A program made the position numbers and the translations under genes. The notes below the pieces were generated by a model. That model was not told the origin of the DNA. It searched no databases and saw only the letters and a list, made by a program, of their open reading frames with translations. Shown in pieces: positions 1 to 6,763 of a stretch of 7,484 nucleotides of DNA. This DNA comes from an uncultured Parabacteroides sp. (GTDB lineage: Bacteria > Bacteroidota > Bacteroidia > Bacteroidales > Tannerellaceae). The stretch covers positions 1-7,484 of the forward strand of contig CAMTPG010000123.1 of NCBI GenBank assembly GCA_947074335.1, read 5' to 3'. Position 1 is the first letter of the stretch. The number at the start of each line of letters is the position of its first letter.

Positions 1-1040
1 CCGTCGTTGATGGTCAGGATATTTTTACTTTCGATGCCTTCCGATTCGCGGCCCGTAGTTTTAATATAGAAATCGCCTTTGTTGATGGTCAGGCTTCCGC
101 GACTCTTGATTGCATTGGCCGAAGCACCGGTTGTGGTGATGCGGAATGTTCCGCCATTGATATCCATATAAGGATTGATGGAAGAATCGCCGTCGTTGTA
201 AGATGAAACGATGCCCTCATCGCCGCTCACGATGGTAAAATCGCCATCGTTAATCAGAATATATCCTTTTTCGCATTCGATGGCATCCGAAGCGGAATTG
301 ATGTTGAGTGTTCCGCCATCGATAATTACCGCATCATTGGCATGAATACCATCCGAAACTTTGCTGATCAGATTAAATGTACCTTCGTAAATGCGTACAT
401 AATCGTCGCTGCAGATGGCATGTTTATAGTTACCGTTTACGCTGAGTGCGCCTTTACCGTTGAAAATCAGCTGACCTTCGCTGAAGAAGGCGGCTTTCAT
501 ATCTTCTGTTTCGTGCAACTGATAGTTTGAACCGTCGGTCAGCACATTTTCAGTGCCGTTGTTTAACCACACAAATACACGTTTACCCGACTGAATATTA
601 ACGGCCGGACCATTCGGATTGGTGATTTGCACGCCATCCATGGTGAGCTTAAACTTATAATCGCTGTAAATTTTTACCGAACCGTTTTGGGTAGTACCTT
701 TTAAAATGTATTCCACTTTCTTTTCGGTAGAGGTAATTATTACATGCTGGCCGTCGGCAGAAACCGAGACGCCATTGCCTTCGAGCGAGTTTGAAACGGT
801 TACAGAAGAGCCGAAAGTAATGGAAACGGTTTCGGTAAACGAAGAATTATTGATATCATCGTTTTCATCGTCGGGTAATTCTTTGACGGCATTATCCACA
901 ATATCATCATCATCGACAATGTTGTTGTTGCCACCGGGATTCATCGTATCTGAAAAAATATCCGACGTAGTATCACAACTCACACCTGCCAATAATAAGC
1001 ATGCCGAGAGCATGAACAGATATGTTTTTTTGTAGGTCAT
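1..1040 (-). CDS. Secreted lipoprotein with carbohydrate-binding Cthe_2159/DUF4353-type beta-helix (partial, C-terminus beyond window)
   Basis: The frame is open from the ATG at 1040 to the window edge: 346 residues with no stop, so the C-terminus is missing. Residues 1-22 form a lipoprotein signal peptide: two lysines (4-5), a hydrophobic core, then GVSC with Cys22 as the likely lipidated residue. An Asp/Asn-rich linker follows (about 32-58), as expected for a surface-exposed Bacteroidetes lipoprotein. Residues about 60-170 match the N-terminal pattern of the Cthe_2159/DUF4353 carbohydrate-binding family (KLTMDGVQITNPNGPAVNI at 129-147, GTENVLTDG near 160-168). From about 205 onward there are beta-helix rungs marked by HAI (207), DGI (230), DAI (252), EGI (275), NAI (309) and EGI (334), each followed by a strand and a GG/DG turn. 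The founding Clostridium thermocellum protein binds polysaccharides; a role in binding extracellular glycan or matrix here is inference. The gene has its own -7 box at 1097-1104. Confidence 0.85.
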   Translation of the reverse strand, partial: MTYKKTYLFMLSACLLLAGVSCDTTSDIFSDTMNPGGNNNIVDDDDIVDNAVKELPDDENDDINNSSFTETVSITFGSSVTVSNSLEGNGVSVSADGQHVIITSTEKKVEYILKGTTQNGSVKIYSDYKFKLTMDGVQITNPNGPAVNIQSGKRVFVWLNNGTENVLTDGSNYQLHETEDMKAAFFSEGQLIFNGKGALSVNGNYKHAICSDDYVRIYEGTFNLISKVSDGIHANDAVIIDGGTLNINSASDAIECEKGYILINDGDFTIVSGDEGIVSSYNDGDSSINPYMDINGGTFRITTTGASANAIKSRGSLTINKGDFYIKTTGRESEGIESKNILTIND

Positions 1041-1096
1041 AGTTATAAATTTGTTATATGTTTATAATTACGTTTAAATTCAATTACATTAATATA

Positions 1097-1104
1097 CAAA
1101 GGTA
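1097..1104 (-). promoter_or_regulatory. Bacteroidetes -7 promoter box for the lipoprotein gene
   Basis: Read on the minus strand this is TACCTTTG, a perfect match to the Bacteroides -7 consensus TAnnTTTG. It lies in the 144-bp gap between lipB and the lipoprotein start and predicts a transcript start near 1090 with a leader of about 50 nt. No good TTTG -33 element is present 19-21 bp upstream, so the call rests on the -7 box and its position. Confidence 0.5.
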
Positions 1105-1184
1105 GAGGCAATTATCAATACACTTACTTATTTTCAACGAAACGTCAGGTTTTGCCGGTGAATTACAGTTTTTAATAGTCCACG

Positions 1185-1859
1185 CTAATTAATATCCGGA
1201 AATTGCTGCTCAAATTCAGTCAGCAATCGTGATTTAGCCGTTTCAAAATCAACTATTTCGCCCAGTTCGCGTGCCAATGATGTAACGCCCTTATCCGTAA
1301 ATCCGCAGGGATTTATCAGACTGAAAGCGCTCAGATCTGTATTGATATTCAGAGCAAATCCGTGCATGGTAACAAACCGGCTGCTTTTAACGCCGATGGC
1401 GCAAATTTTGCGGGCACGTCCGGGCACATCCGGTTCGATCCATACGCCGGTTGCGCCGTGAAGTCTTGAAGCTGTTACGCCATAACCGCTCAGAAAACGG
1501 ATAATCGCCTCCTCCATCCGCTCTATGAATTGCCGCAATCCGATCTGCCAGCAATCAATATCAAAAACCGGATAACCGGTGATTTGTCCGGGGCCGTGAT
1601 AAGTTATATCGCCGCCGCGACCTATGTGATGCAGTGTGATGCCGCGCCGGTTCAGTTCGGTTTCGGGAATCAGCAGATTCGCCTCTTTTCCGCTCTTTCC
1701 GATAGTAAGTACCGGCTCATGTTCGCAAAAAAAGAGTTTGTTTGTGCCGGTAGTTCCGGCAGCTTTGGCCTGCAATAAAGCTTCAAAAGCAGCAGTCTGC
1801 ATTTCGAGCGCATCGGCGTATGATATACGGCCGGCATTACTGTATGTGAATGAGTTCAT
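1185..1859 (-). CDS. lipB: Octanoyltransferase (lipoyl(octanoyl) transferase) LipB
   Basis: LipB moves the octanoyl group from octanoyl-acyl carrier protein to a lysine of the lipoyl domains of 2-oxoacid dehydrogenases or the glycine cleavage H protein; LipA then adds sulfur. It is a cytoplasmic enzyme. The 224 residues have the usual length and motif order: CEHEPVLTIGKSG (45-57), the signature RGGDITYHGPGQ (81-92), GVWI (138-141), the catalytic lysine in ARKICAIGVK (Lys151), MHGFALNIN (165-173) and the catalytic acyl-accepting cysteine in NPCGF (Cys185). Both catalytic residues are present, so the enzyme should be active. The ATG at 1859 gives a normal N-terminus (MNSFTYSNAG). lipA is not in the window. 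The gene stands alone between mtgA (329 bp upstream) and the lipoprotein gene (144 bp downstream). I found no convincing terminator after it. Confidence 0.95.
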   Translation of the reverse strand: MNSFTYSNAGRISYADALEMQTAAFEALLQAKAAGTTGTNKLFFCEHEPVLTIGKSGKEANLLIPETELNRRGITLHHIGRGGDITYHGPGQITGYPVFDIDCWQIGLRQFIERMEEAIIRFLSGYGVTASRLHGATGVWIEPDVPGRARKICAIGVKSSRFVTMHGFALNINTDLSAFSLINPCGFTDKGVTSLARELGEIVDFETAKSRLLTEFEQQFPDIN

Positions 1860-2188
1860 GCGGATGATAATTATTGCTTGTTTATCTGTTGACTGATTAA
1901 TACTGTTTCATTAATTGACGGCGTTCATTTGGGGCTACTTATAAATTGTTGCCTGTTCAATGACCGCCTGATCAATTGGATCTGATTAATTCAGGTTCAA
2001 CTAATTCTTACTGTTATTTGTCGGCCAAATATAATTAATCTTTGGATTACTTCTGTTTATTATATCCGGTTTTGATTATCAAAAATTTTTATCCCATTTT
2101 GCTAAAATTACAGCTTCTGTGACCAGTTTTGTCAAGGGTAATTCCTTTTCAGGATTCGAATTTATTCAGAACCGATCTCTTTCCGAAA
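1860..2188. other. 329-bp intergenic region: lipB promoter and long leader
   Basis: This gap separates the mtgA stop from the lipB start. It is A/T-rich and holds no credible gene on either strand; minus-strand ATGs at 1911 and 1928 open only 4-5 codon frames. It contains a perfect -7 box at 2026-2033 and a 15-bp palindrome at 2070-2084 (TTTTGAT T ATCAAAA). Between 1880 and 2010 several degenerate short elements recur, such as TGATTAAT at 1893-1900 and 1983-1990 and variants of TTAATTGA. No hairpin followed by a U-tract was found after mtgA, so how mtgA transcription ends is unclear. Confidence 0.6.
2026..2033 (-). promoter_or_regulatory. Bacteroidetes -7 promoter box, probably for lipB
   Basis: On the minus strand this reads TATATTTG, a perfect TAnnTTTG. 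It predicts a transcript start near 2019 and a leader of about 160 nt before lipB, long for a housekeeping gene. The -33 position has no clear TTTG. No other CAAAnnTA (plus-strand form) occurs in this gap, so it is the best candidate. Confidence 0.45.
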
Positions 2189-2968
2189 CTATCTCTTTTC
2201 AGCATTCGTCTTCTTTGCGGATGTCTTTTTCTTTTCGGGTGCCTTTTTCTTTCCGGAAACAGTTTTGCATTGTCCCGGCGGACAGCCCATATCCACAACG
2301 CCCACTTTCGGCATCAGCGCCAGTATCTGCTGTTGTCGTTTAAGCAGATAAGCCGACGGATTACCCGAATTAAACTTCAGCGGATTAGGCAGACTCGCGG
2401 CAATCAAAGCAGCCTGCGGAGCCGTTATACGACAAGCATCCACGCGAAAATGAGCTTTTGCCACAGCCTGTGCACCGAATATTCCTTTTCCCATTTCGAT
2501 GGAATTGAGATAAACCTCCATAATGCGCGATTTTCCCCAGATTGTTTCGATCAGAAAAGTAAAATAGACTTCAAGTCCTTTCCTGAAATAGCTCTTGCCC
2601 GGCCAGAGAAATACATTTTTTGCCGTTTGCTGCGAAATGGTACTGGCACCACGCACCCGCTTGCCGGCTTTTGCCTCATCGCGTGCCTTCCGGATCTGCT
2701 GCATATCAAATCCGTGATGCGTCAGAAATAAATTATCTTCGGATGCAACCACAGCCTGTGGTAATGTCTGCGAAATCTGATCGAGCGGAACCCATTGATG
2801 TTGCAAGGCAAAGGTTTTATCTCCGCGATGTTCAAATTTTCGAATCGCCATTAACGGGGTATAATAAACAGGTACATATTTATATACCACCACCATGATA
2901 AGGCTCGATATAAAAAAGAAAAGCAGGATAAAACCTGTCCAAACCACTGTTCGTTTTACAATATGCAT
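2189..2968 (-). CDS. mtgA: Monofunctional biosynthetic peptidoglycan transglycosylase MtgA (GT51)
   Basis: This enzyme polymerises lipid II into glycan strands at the periplasmic face of the inner membrane. Residues 7-29 form a single N-terminal membrane anchor. The GT51 motifs follow in order: EDNLFLTHHGFD (77-88, with catalytic Glu77), RGASTISQQTAKNVFLW (106-122), the RK..E element (129-133) through ETIWGKSRIMEVYLN (141-155), and the EMGKGIFGAQAVAKAHF block (158-174). There is no transpeptidase domain, and the 259-residue length fits a monofunctional enzyme. After the catalytic domain comes a strongly basic tail (about 240-259, nine lysines) preceded by two cysteines (229, 234); the tail is unusual and its role is unknown. 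The start at 2968 fits a -7 box 24 bp upstream. The gene is monocistronic as far as can be seen, between the xylA terminator and lipB. Confidence 0.95.
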   Translation of the reverse strand: MHIVKRTVVWTGFILLFFFISSLIMVVVYKYVPVYYTPLMAIRKFEHRGDKTFALQHQWVPLDQISQTLPQAVVASEDNLFLTHHGFDMQQIRKARDEAKAGKRVRGASTISQQTAKNVFLWPGKSYFRKGLEVYFTFLIETIWGKSRIMEVYLNSIEMGKGIFGAQAVAKAHFRVDACRITAPQAALIAASLPNPLKFNSGNPSAYLLKRQQQILALMPKVGVVDMGCPPGQCKTVSGKKKAPEKKKTSAKKTNAEKR

Positions 2969-2991
2969 CTGACTATTTGCTGTTTACACCT

Positions 2992-2999
2992 CAAAGATA
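2992..2999 (-). promoter_or_regulatory. Bacteroidetes -7 promoter box for mtgA
   Basis: On the minus strand this is TATCTTTG, a perfect TAnnTTTG. A TCTG (3 of 4 matches to the -33 TTTG) lies at 3020-3023 with a 20-bp spacer, inside the left arm of the xylA terminator. The predicted transcript start near 2985 leaves a short leader of about 17 nt before the mtgA ATG at 2968. Confidence 0.6.
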
Positions 3000-3012
3000 A
3001 GTAATAAAAACA

Positions 3013-3046
3013 AAGCATGCAGACCGCCTGAGCCATCTGCATGCTT
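3013..3046 (-). terminator. Intrinsic terminator of the xyl operon
   Basis: A perfect 11-bp stem (AAGCATGCAGA, 3013-3023, with TCTGCATGCTT, 3036-3046) closes a 12-nt loop. In the minus-strand transcript it lies 72 nt past the xylA stop and is followed at once by TTTGTTTTTATT, an interrupted U-tract. No other gene could use it in this orientation. Confidence 0.8.
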
Positions 3047-3118
3047 AAAAATCATTATTTTTTATTCAGAAAAATGATTGAGAAAAGAGAATCTCATTCT
3101 TCTGTAATAATTTTTGGA

Positions 3119-4447
3119 TTAGATGTACTGATTGATAATCATTTCGTACAATTCCTGTTTGCCACTGATCAATTTCGGTTCGCCCTGAGTTAAACCGATT
3201 TTGCACAAATCTTCGAGAGTCAGTTTGCCGTCTTCGAACAGTTTGCCTTCGCCGCTGTCGAAGCTTGCATAACGTTCTGCACGCATTTTTTTGTAATCAG
3301 AATGCTCCAGAATATCGGCAGCAATCATCAATGAACGGGCAAATGCATCCATACCGCTGATGTGAGCCAGGAAGATATCTTCGAGATCGGTTGAGTTACG
3401 ACGGGTTTTGGCATCGAAGTTGGTACCACCGGTTTTGAAACCACCGGCTTCGAGAATAACTAACCAGGCCTGAGTCAGTTCGTAAATATCGATCGGGAAC
3501 TGATCTGTATCCCAGCCATTCTGATAATCACCGCGGTTTGCATCGATGCTTCCCAACATACCTGCATCGGCAGCTGCCTGCAGTTCGTGTTCGAAAGTAT
3601 GACCGGCCAGTGTGGCGTGGTTTACTTCGATGTTGATTGCGAAATCTTTATCCAGACCGTAGTGACGCAGGAATCCGATTACAGTTTCAGAATCCACATC
3701 ATACTGATGTTTAGAAGGTTCCATAGGTTTCGGTTCGATCAGGAATGTACCCTGGAAACCATTTTTACGACCATAATCGCGAGCCAGTGTCAGCATCATG
3801 GCCAGGTGCTCTTTTTCGCGTTTCATATCGGTGTTGAGCAGACTCATATAACCTTCGCGACCGCCCCAGAATACATAGTTTTCGCCGCCCAGTGCAATAC
3901 AGGCATCGATTGCATTTTTAATCTGAGTACCGGCAGAAGCTACTGCAGGGAAATAAGGATTTGTAGCCGCACCATTCATGTAACGTTTGTTACCGAATAC
4001 ATTGGCTGTAGACCACAACAGTTTTTTACCGGTTGCTGTCTGAAGCTGTTTGGCATAATCTACCATGGTATGCAAATCTTTTTCGAATTCGCCCAAAGTA
4101 GGCGCTTCATCTACAACATCCGTATCGTGGAAGCAGTAGTAAGGGATGTTACATTTTGACATAAATTCGAATGCCGCATCCATTTTATATTTAGCGCGTG
4201 TAATGCGATCGGTGCTGCCGTTCCAGGCATAACATTTTGTTCCGCCGCCGAACTGGTCGCCTCCTTCTGCACACAAAGTATGCCAGTAAGCCATGGCAAA
4301 GCGCAGATGTTCTTTCAGGGTTTTGCCCATTACTACTTTGTTTTCATCATAATAATGAAAAGCCATCGGATTTTTAGACTCACGTCCTTCAAACTGAATT
4401 TTTCCGATTCCCGGGAAAAATTCTTTTTCTCCTTTAAAATAAGTCAT
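3119..4447 (-). CDS. xylA: Xylose isomerase XylA
   Basis: The enzyme interconverts D-xylose and D-xylulose in the cytoplasm, the first step of the isomerase pathway, using two divalent metal ions in a TIM barrel. At 442 residues it is the long (class II) type. Active-site features are in place: YCFHDTDV (104-111) with catalytic His107 and Asp110; IEPKPMEPSKHQYD (237-250) with Glu238 and Lys240; NIEVNHATLAGHTFEHE (272-288) with metal ligands Glu274 and His277; and GSIDANRGDYQNGWDTDQFP (299-318) with Asp302, Asp313 and Asp315. FDAKTRR (344-350) supplies Asp345. The ATG at 4447 gives the expected MTYFKGEKEFFPGI start. The gene lies 44 bp after xylB with no -7 box between them, so it should be co-transcribed. 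There is no Shine-Dalgarno sequence, as is common in this phylum. Confidence 0.97.
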   Translation of the reverse strand: MTYFKGEKEFFPGIGKIQFEGRESKNPMAFHYYDENKVVMGKTLKEHLRFAMAYWHTLCAEGGDQFGGGTKCYAWNGSTDRITRAKYKMDAAFEFMSKCNIPYYCFHDTDVVDEAPTLGEFEKDLHTMVDYAKQLQTATGKKLLWSTANVFGNKRYMNGAATNPYFPAVASAGTQIKNAIDACIALGGENYVFWGGREGYMSLLNTDMKREKEHLAMMLTLARDYGRKNGFQGTFLIEPKPMEPSKHQYDVDSETVIGFLRHYGLDKDFAINIEVNHATLAGHTFEHELQAAADAGMLGSIDANRGDYQNGWDTDQFPIDIYELTQAWLVILEAGGFKTGGTNFDAKTRRNSTDLEDIFLAHISGMDAFARSLMIAADILEHSDYKKMRAERYASFDSGEGKLFEDGKLTLEDLCKIGLTQGEPKLISGKQELYEMIINQYI

Positions 4448-4491
4448 TGTTGTAGAATGATTAAAATGGTTATACCTATTTCGTTTTTGTT

Positions 4492-5982
4492 TTATGCTTT
4501 AATTTCTTTTTCGAGTCGCTCTTTCCACAGCTCGTAAGCACCGCAATAGCGATCGGCACGCAAACCGTCGGGTTCGATGACATCGATTTTCTGGAGCGAG
4601 GCGAAAGCTTCTTTTGCCGAAGCATAAATGCCTGCGCCCATGCCGGCACCTTTGGCGGCTCCCACAGCGCCGTTTGTATCATACAGTTCGATCATGGCAC
4701 CGGTTACGCCGGCCAGCGCATCGCGGAATATCGGACTGAGGAAAAGATTGGCATTGCCCGCGCGAATCACACGGATGTCGATGCCCATCTCATTCATAAT
4801 ATCCATACCGTATTTGAAAGAGAACACAATGCCCTCTTGTGCCGCACGCGCTATATGCGCTTTGGTGTGGATGTTAAAATTCAGACCATGCATCGAACAA
4901 CCTACCGGTTTATTTTCGAGCATGCGCTCTACGCCATTGCCGAAAGGCAGAATAGAAAGCCCTTGCGCTCCGATGGGTACGGTATCGCAAAACGCGTTGA
5001 GTTGTTCGTAATTCATGCCCTGCGGTGCGATATTGCGCTTCATCCACGAATTCAGAATGCCGGCTCCGTTGATGCAAAGCAGCACGCCCAGACGCACCTG
5101 ATCGGGCGTATGATTAACGTGTGCAAAAGTATTTACACGCGAGCGGGTATCGAAATTCACCTGATCGTTTACGCCGTAAACCACTCCCGATGTGCCGCCG
5201 GTGGCAGCAATTTCGCCCGGATTCAACACGTTCAGCGATAAGGCATTGTTGGGTTGATCGCCGGCACGATATGTTACGGGAGTACCTTTTTTCAGTCCCA
5301 GCTCGGCTGCCACCGAAGGCAGCAGTTCGCCCTGCAGGCCGAAGGTAGGACAGATTTCGGGTACCAGCGACTCATCGAATCCGAAATGCTTCATCAGCAA
5401 ATCAGACACCTGATTTTTACGGAAATCCCAGAAAATGCCTTCCGATAAACCGGAAACCGTAGTGCGGATATCGCCGGTCATACGCATGGCTATGTAATCG
5501 CCCGGCAACATGAATTTATATACCGATTTATATAATTCGGGTTCGTTCTCTTTTACCCACGCCAGTTTAGCGGCCGTAAAATTGCCCGGTGAGTTTAGCA
5601 GATTGCCCAGACAATATTTCTCGCCCAGCGATTTAAAAGCACGGTCGCCATAACCTACCGCACGGCTGTCGCACCAGATAATGGAAGGACGAAGCACCTG
5701 CATTTTTTTGTCTACCAGCACAAGCCCGTGCATCTGATAAGATATCCCGATGGCTTTTACATCAGTGCCCTGTTTTTTCGCTTTCTGCAGCGCACCCTGA
5801 ACGGCCTGTTTCAGATATTCCCACCACAAAGCAGGATCTTGTTCGGCCCAACCCGGATTGGCAGCATGAATGGCGGCCTCCTCTTTGGGGTAAAAATCGG
5901 AAGCCAGAATAGCTCCGGTCTGACTATCAACAAGCGAGGCTTTTACCGACGAGCTTCCTATATCGCAACCCAATAAACACAT
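4492..5982 (-). CDS. xylB: Xylulokinase XylB (FGGY carbohydrate kinase)
   Basis: XylB phosphorylates D-xylulose with ATP to D-xylulose 5-phosphate, which enters the pentose phosphate pathway. The 496 residues match the family length. The N-terminal FGGY domain starts with LLGCDIGSSSVKASLVD (phosphate-binding loop, 3-19), then WAEQDP (45-50), SYQMHGLVLVD (81-91) and IIWCDSRA (101-108), which line the sugar site. The general-base aspartate is expected in RAGDQPNNALSLNV (Asp242). The C-terminal ATP-binding domain begins around 255 with GEIAATGGTSGVVYG and continues through IRAGNANLFLSPIFRDALAGV (406-426) and GAVGAAKGAGMGAG (438-451). The starting ATG at 5982 leaves only 10 bp after the upstream regulator stop. 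Substrate choice within FGGY kinases is hard to read from sequence alone; the neighbouring xylA makes xylulose the strong assignment. Confidence 0.94.
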   Translation of the reverse strand: MCLLGCDIGSSSVKASLVDSQTGAILASDFYPKEEAAIHAANPGWAEQDPALWWEYLKQAVQGALQKAKKQGTDVKAIGISYQMHGLVLVDKKMQVLRPSIIWCDSRAVGYGDRAFKSLGEKYCLGNLLNSPGNFTAAKLAWVKENEPELYKSVYKFMLPGDYIAMRMTGDIRTTVSGLSEGIFWDFRKNQVSDLLMKHFGFDESLVPEICPTFGLQGELLPSVAAELGLKKGTPVTYRAGDQPNNALSLNVLNPGEIAATGGTSGVVYGVNDQVNFDTRSRVNTFAHVNHTPDQVRLGVLLCINGAGILNSWMKRNIAPQGMNYEQLNAFCDTVPIGAQGLSILPFGNGVERMLENKPVGCSMHGLNFNIHTKAHIARAAQEGIVFSFKYGMDIMNEMGIDIRVIRAGNANLFLSPIFRDALAGVTGAMIELYDTNGAVGAAKGAGMGAGIYASAKEAFASLQKIDVIEPDGLRADRYCGAYELWKERLEKEIKA

Positions 5983-5990
5983 ATTCTGTA

Positions 5991-6031
5991 TATTATATTT
6001 TATTAAACTTCGAGTGTATTTTATTATATTT
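5991..6031. repeat. A/T-rich short direct repeats at the regulator/xylB junction
   Basis: TATTATATTT occurs at 5991-6000 and 6022-6031 (31-bp period), and TATTTTATTA at 5996-6005 and 6017-6026 (21-bp period). The repeats span the last codons of the regulator, where they encode a repeated NKI, and reach to within 10 bp of the xylB start. They may only reflect A/T-rich lysine and asparagine codons. Confidence 0.5.
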
Positions 6032-6733
6032 CACTTTATCAAAGCGATAATAGCGTGCTGCCCGGTGCGAAACACCTTTTTCCATTTCATCGGTCAGTAC
6101 TACATATTGCATGGCATTCATCCGCTTGTGAAAATTGCGCACATCCATTGGTTTATTATAAATAACTTCGAATGTACGACGCAACTGATATGCTGTAAAT
6201 TTAGCCGGCAGATAATCGAATACAATGCGCGGCTCTGCATCGATCCAGCTTCGGATCTCGCTTACGGCAGCATCAATAATTTCCCGGTGATCGAAGGGCA
6301 GATGCGGCAGTTCGTCGACCGGCGCCCAGATCAGGGTATCGCCTTTTTCCTTCAGCTCTGCTTTCTTCATTTTACAGAGTGCCAGATAGGCAATGGTTAG
6401 AATCCGGTTGATTTTTAACTTGGCTGCATTCTCCAGCCACTGCACATCCTCTTTGTTTTTTGTACGCTCGGGCGAACCAAAACAACGAAATTGTTTTAAT
6501 GCCAATCGCTTCAGTCCGGTGGCTTCAAACAGCACGCGCTGTGCCGCCTGATCCGGATCTTCATTTTCGTAAATCAGGCTCCCGGGCAATTTATAGTGCT
6601 TTTCTTCACTGCCGGCCACCTGACGCTCTACCAGTAATACGCTGAGTTTGTCATCTACAGCACCCATCAATACACAATCGACAGATACATGCGGATAAAA
6701 CATCTGATTTTGATTTTGTTCCTGTGTTCCCAT
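5993..6733 (-). CDS. Nudix-related transcriptional regulator of xylose use (NrtR/AraR-like, XylR role)
   Basis: From the ATG at 6733 the protein has 246 residues. An N-terminal Nudix fold (about 13-165) has a degenerate Nudix box: with the GL end at 73-74, the first Gly is Ser52, Glu58, Arg66 and Glu70 are kept, but the positions of two key glutamates hold Val67 and Ala71. Hydrolase activity is therefore unlikely. The C-terminal part (about 170-232; LPAKFTAYQLRRTFEV, RNFHKRM, HRAARYYRFD) is the winged helix-turn-helix typical of NrtR-type regulators. Known relatives include NrtR of NAD metabolism and the Bacteroides AraR of arabinose use. Position directly before xylB and xylA suggests a xylose-pathway repressor or activator; the effector is unknown. 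An in-frame ATG at 6829 would add 32 residues, but the -7 box at 6756-6763 lies within that extension, so 6733 is preferred. Confidence 0.88.
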   Translation of the reverse strand: MGTQEQNQNQMFYPHVSVDCVLMGAVDDKLSVLLVERQVAGSEEKHYKLPGSLIYENEDPDQAAQRVLFEATGLKRLALKQFRCFGSPERTKNKEDVQWLENAAKLKINRILTIAYLALCKMKKAELKEKGDTLIWAPVDELPHLPFDHREIIDAAVSEIRSWIDAEPRIVFDYLPAKFTAYQLRRTFEVIYNKPMDVRNFHKRMNAMQYVVLTDEMEKGVSHRAARYYRFDKVKYNKIHSKFNKI

Positions 6734-6755
6734 GTGTTTCCTTAAAGAATCGTGG

Positions 6756-6763
6756 CAAATATA
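6756..6763 (-). promoter_or_regulatory. Bacteroidetes -7 promoter box for the regulator-xylB-xylA operon
   Basis: On the minus strand this is TATATTTG, a perfect TAnnTTTG. A TATG (3 of 4 to TTTG) lies 19 bp upstream at 6783-6786. The predicted transcript start near 6749 leaves about 16 nt before the ATG at 6733, which supports that start codon. No other -7 box precedes xylB or xylA, so it probably drives all three genes. Confidence 0.6.

Noticed and set aside
706..1035. Plus-strand open frame of 109 codons opposite the lipoprotein gene
   Set aside because: It is antisense to the signal peptide, acidic linker and N-terminal domain of a well-supported minus-strand gene, and its serine/threonine-rich translation has no domain features.
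1105..1184. Possible terminator after lipB
   Set aside because: Only 3-bp stems (such as ACG-TTT-CGT) could be found and no U-run follows them on the minus strand.
1860..2030. Repeat array or CRISPR-like structure before lipB
   Set aside because: The recurring elements are short, degenerate and irregularly spaced, consistent with A/T-rich intergenic DNA.
2070..2084. 15-bp palindrome TTTTGAT-T-ATCAAAA as terminator or operator
   Set aside because: The stem is A/T-rich and weak and no U-tract follows on the minus strand in the right place; no regulator is linked to it. Kept only as part of the intergenic description.
2129..2731. Plus-strand open frame of 200 codons opposite mtgA
   Set aside because: It is the reverse shadow of a complete GT51 domain with all motifs; its own translation resembles no family.
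3049..3079. Second hairpin after xylA (AATCATT with AATGATT)
   Set aside because: Seven A/T-rich pairs with a 16-nt loop are weak next to the perfect 11-bp stem at 3013-3046.
3587..4159. Plus-strand open frame of 190 codons opposite xylA
   Set aside because: The minus-strand frame encodes all xylose isomerase active-site motifs; the antisense frame shows none and has no promoter.
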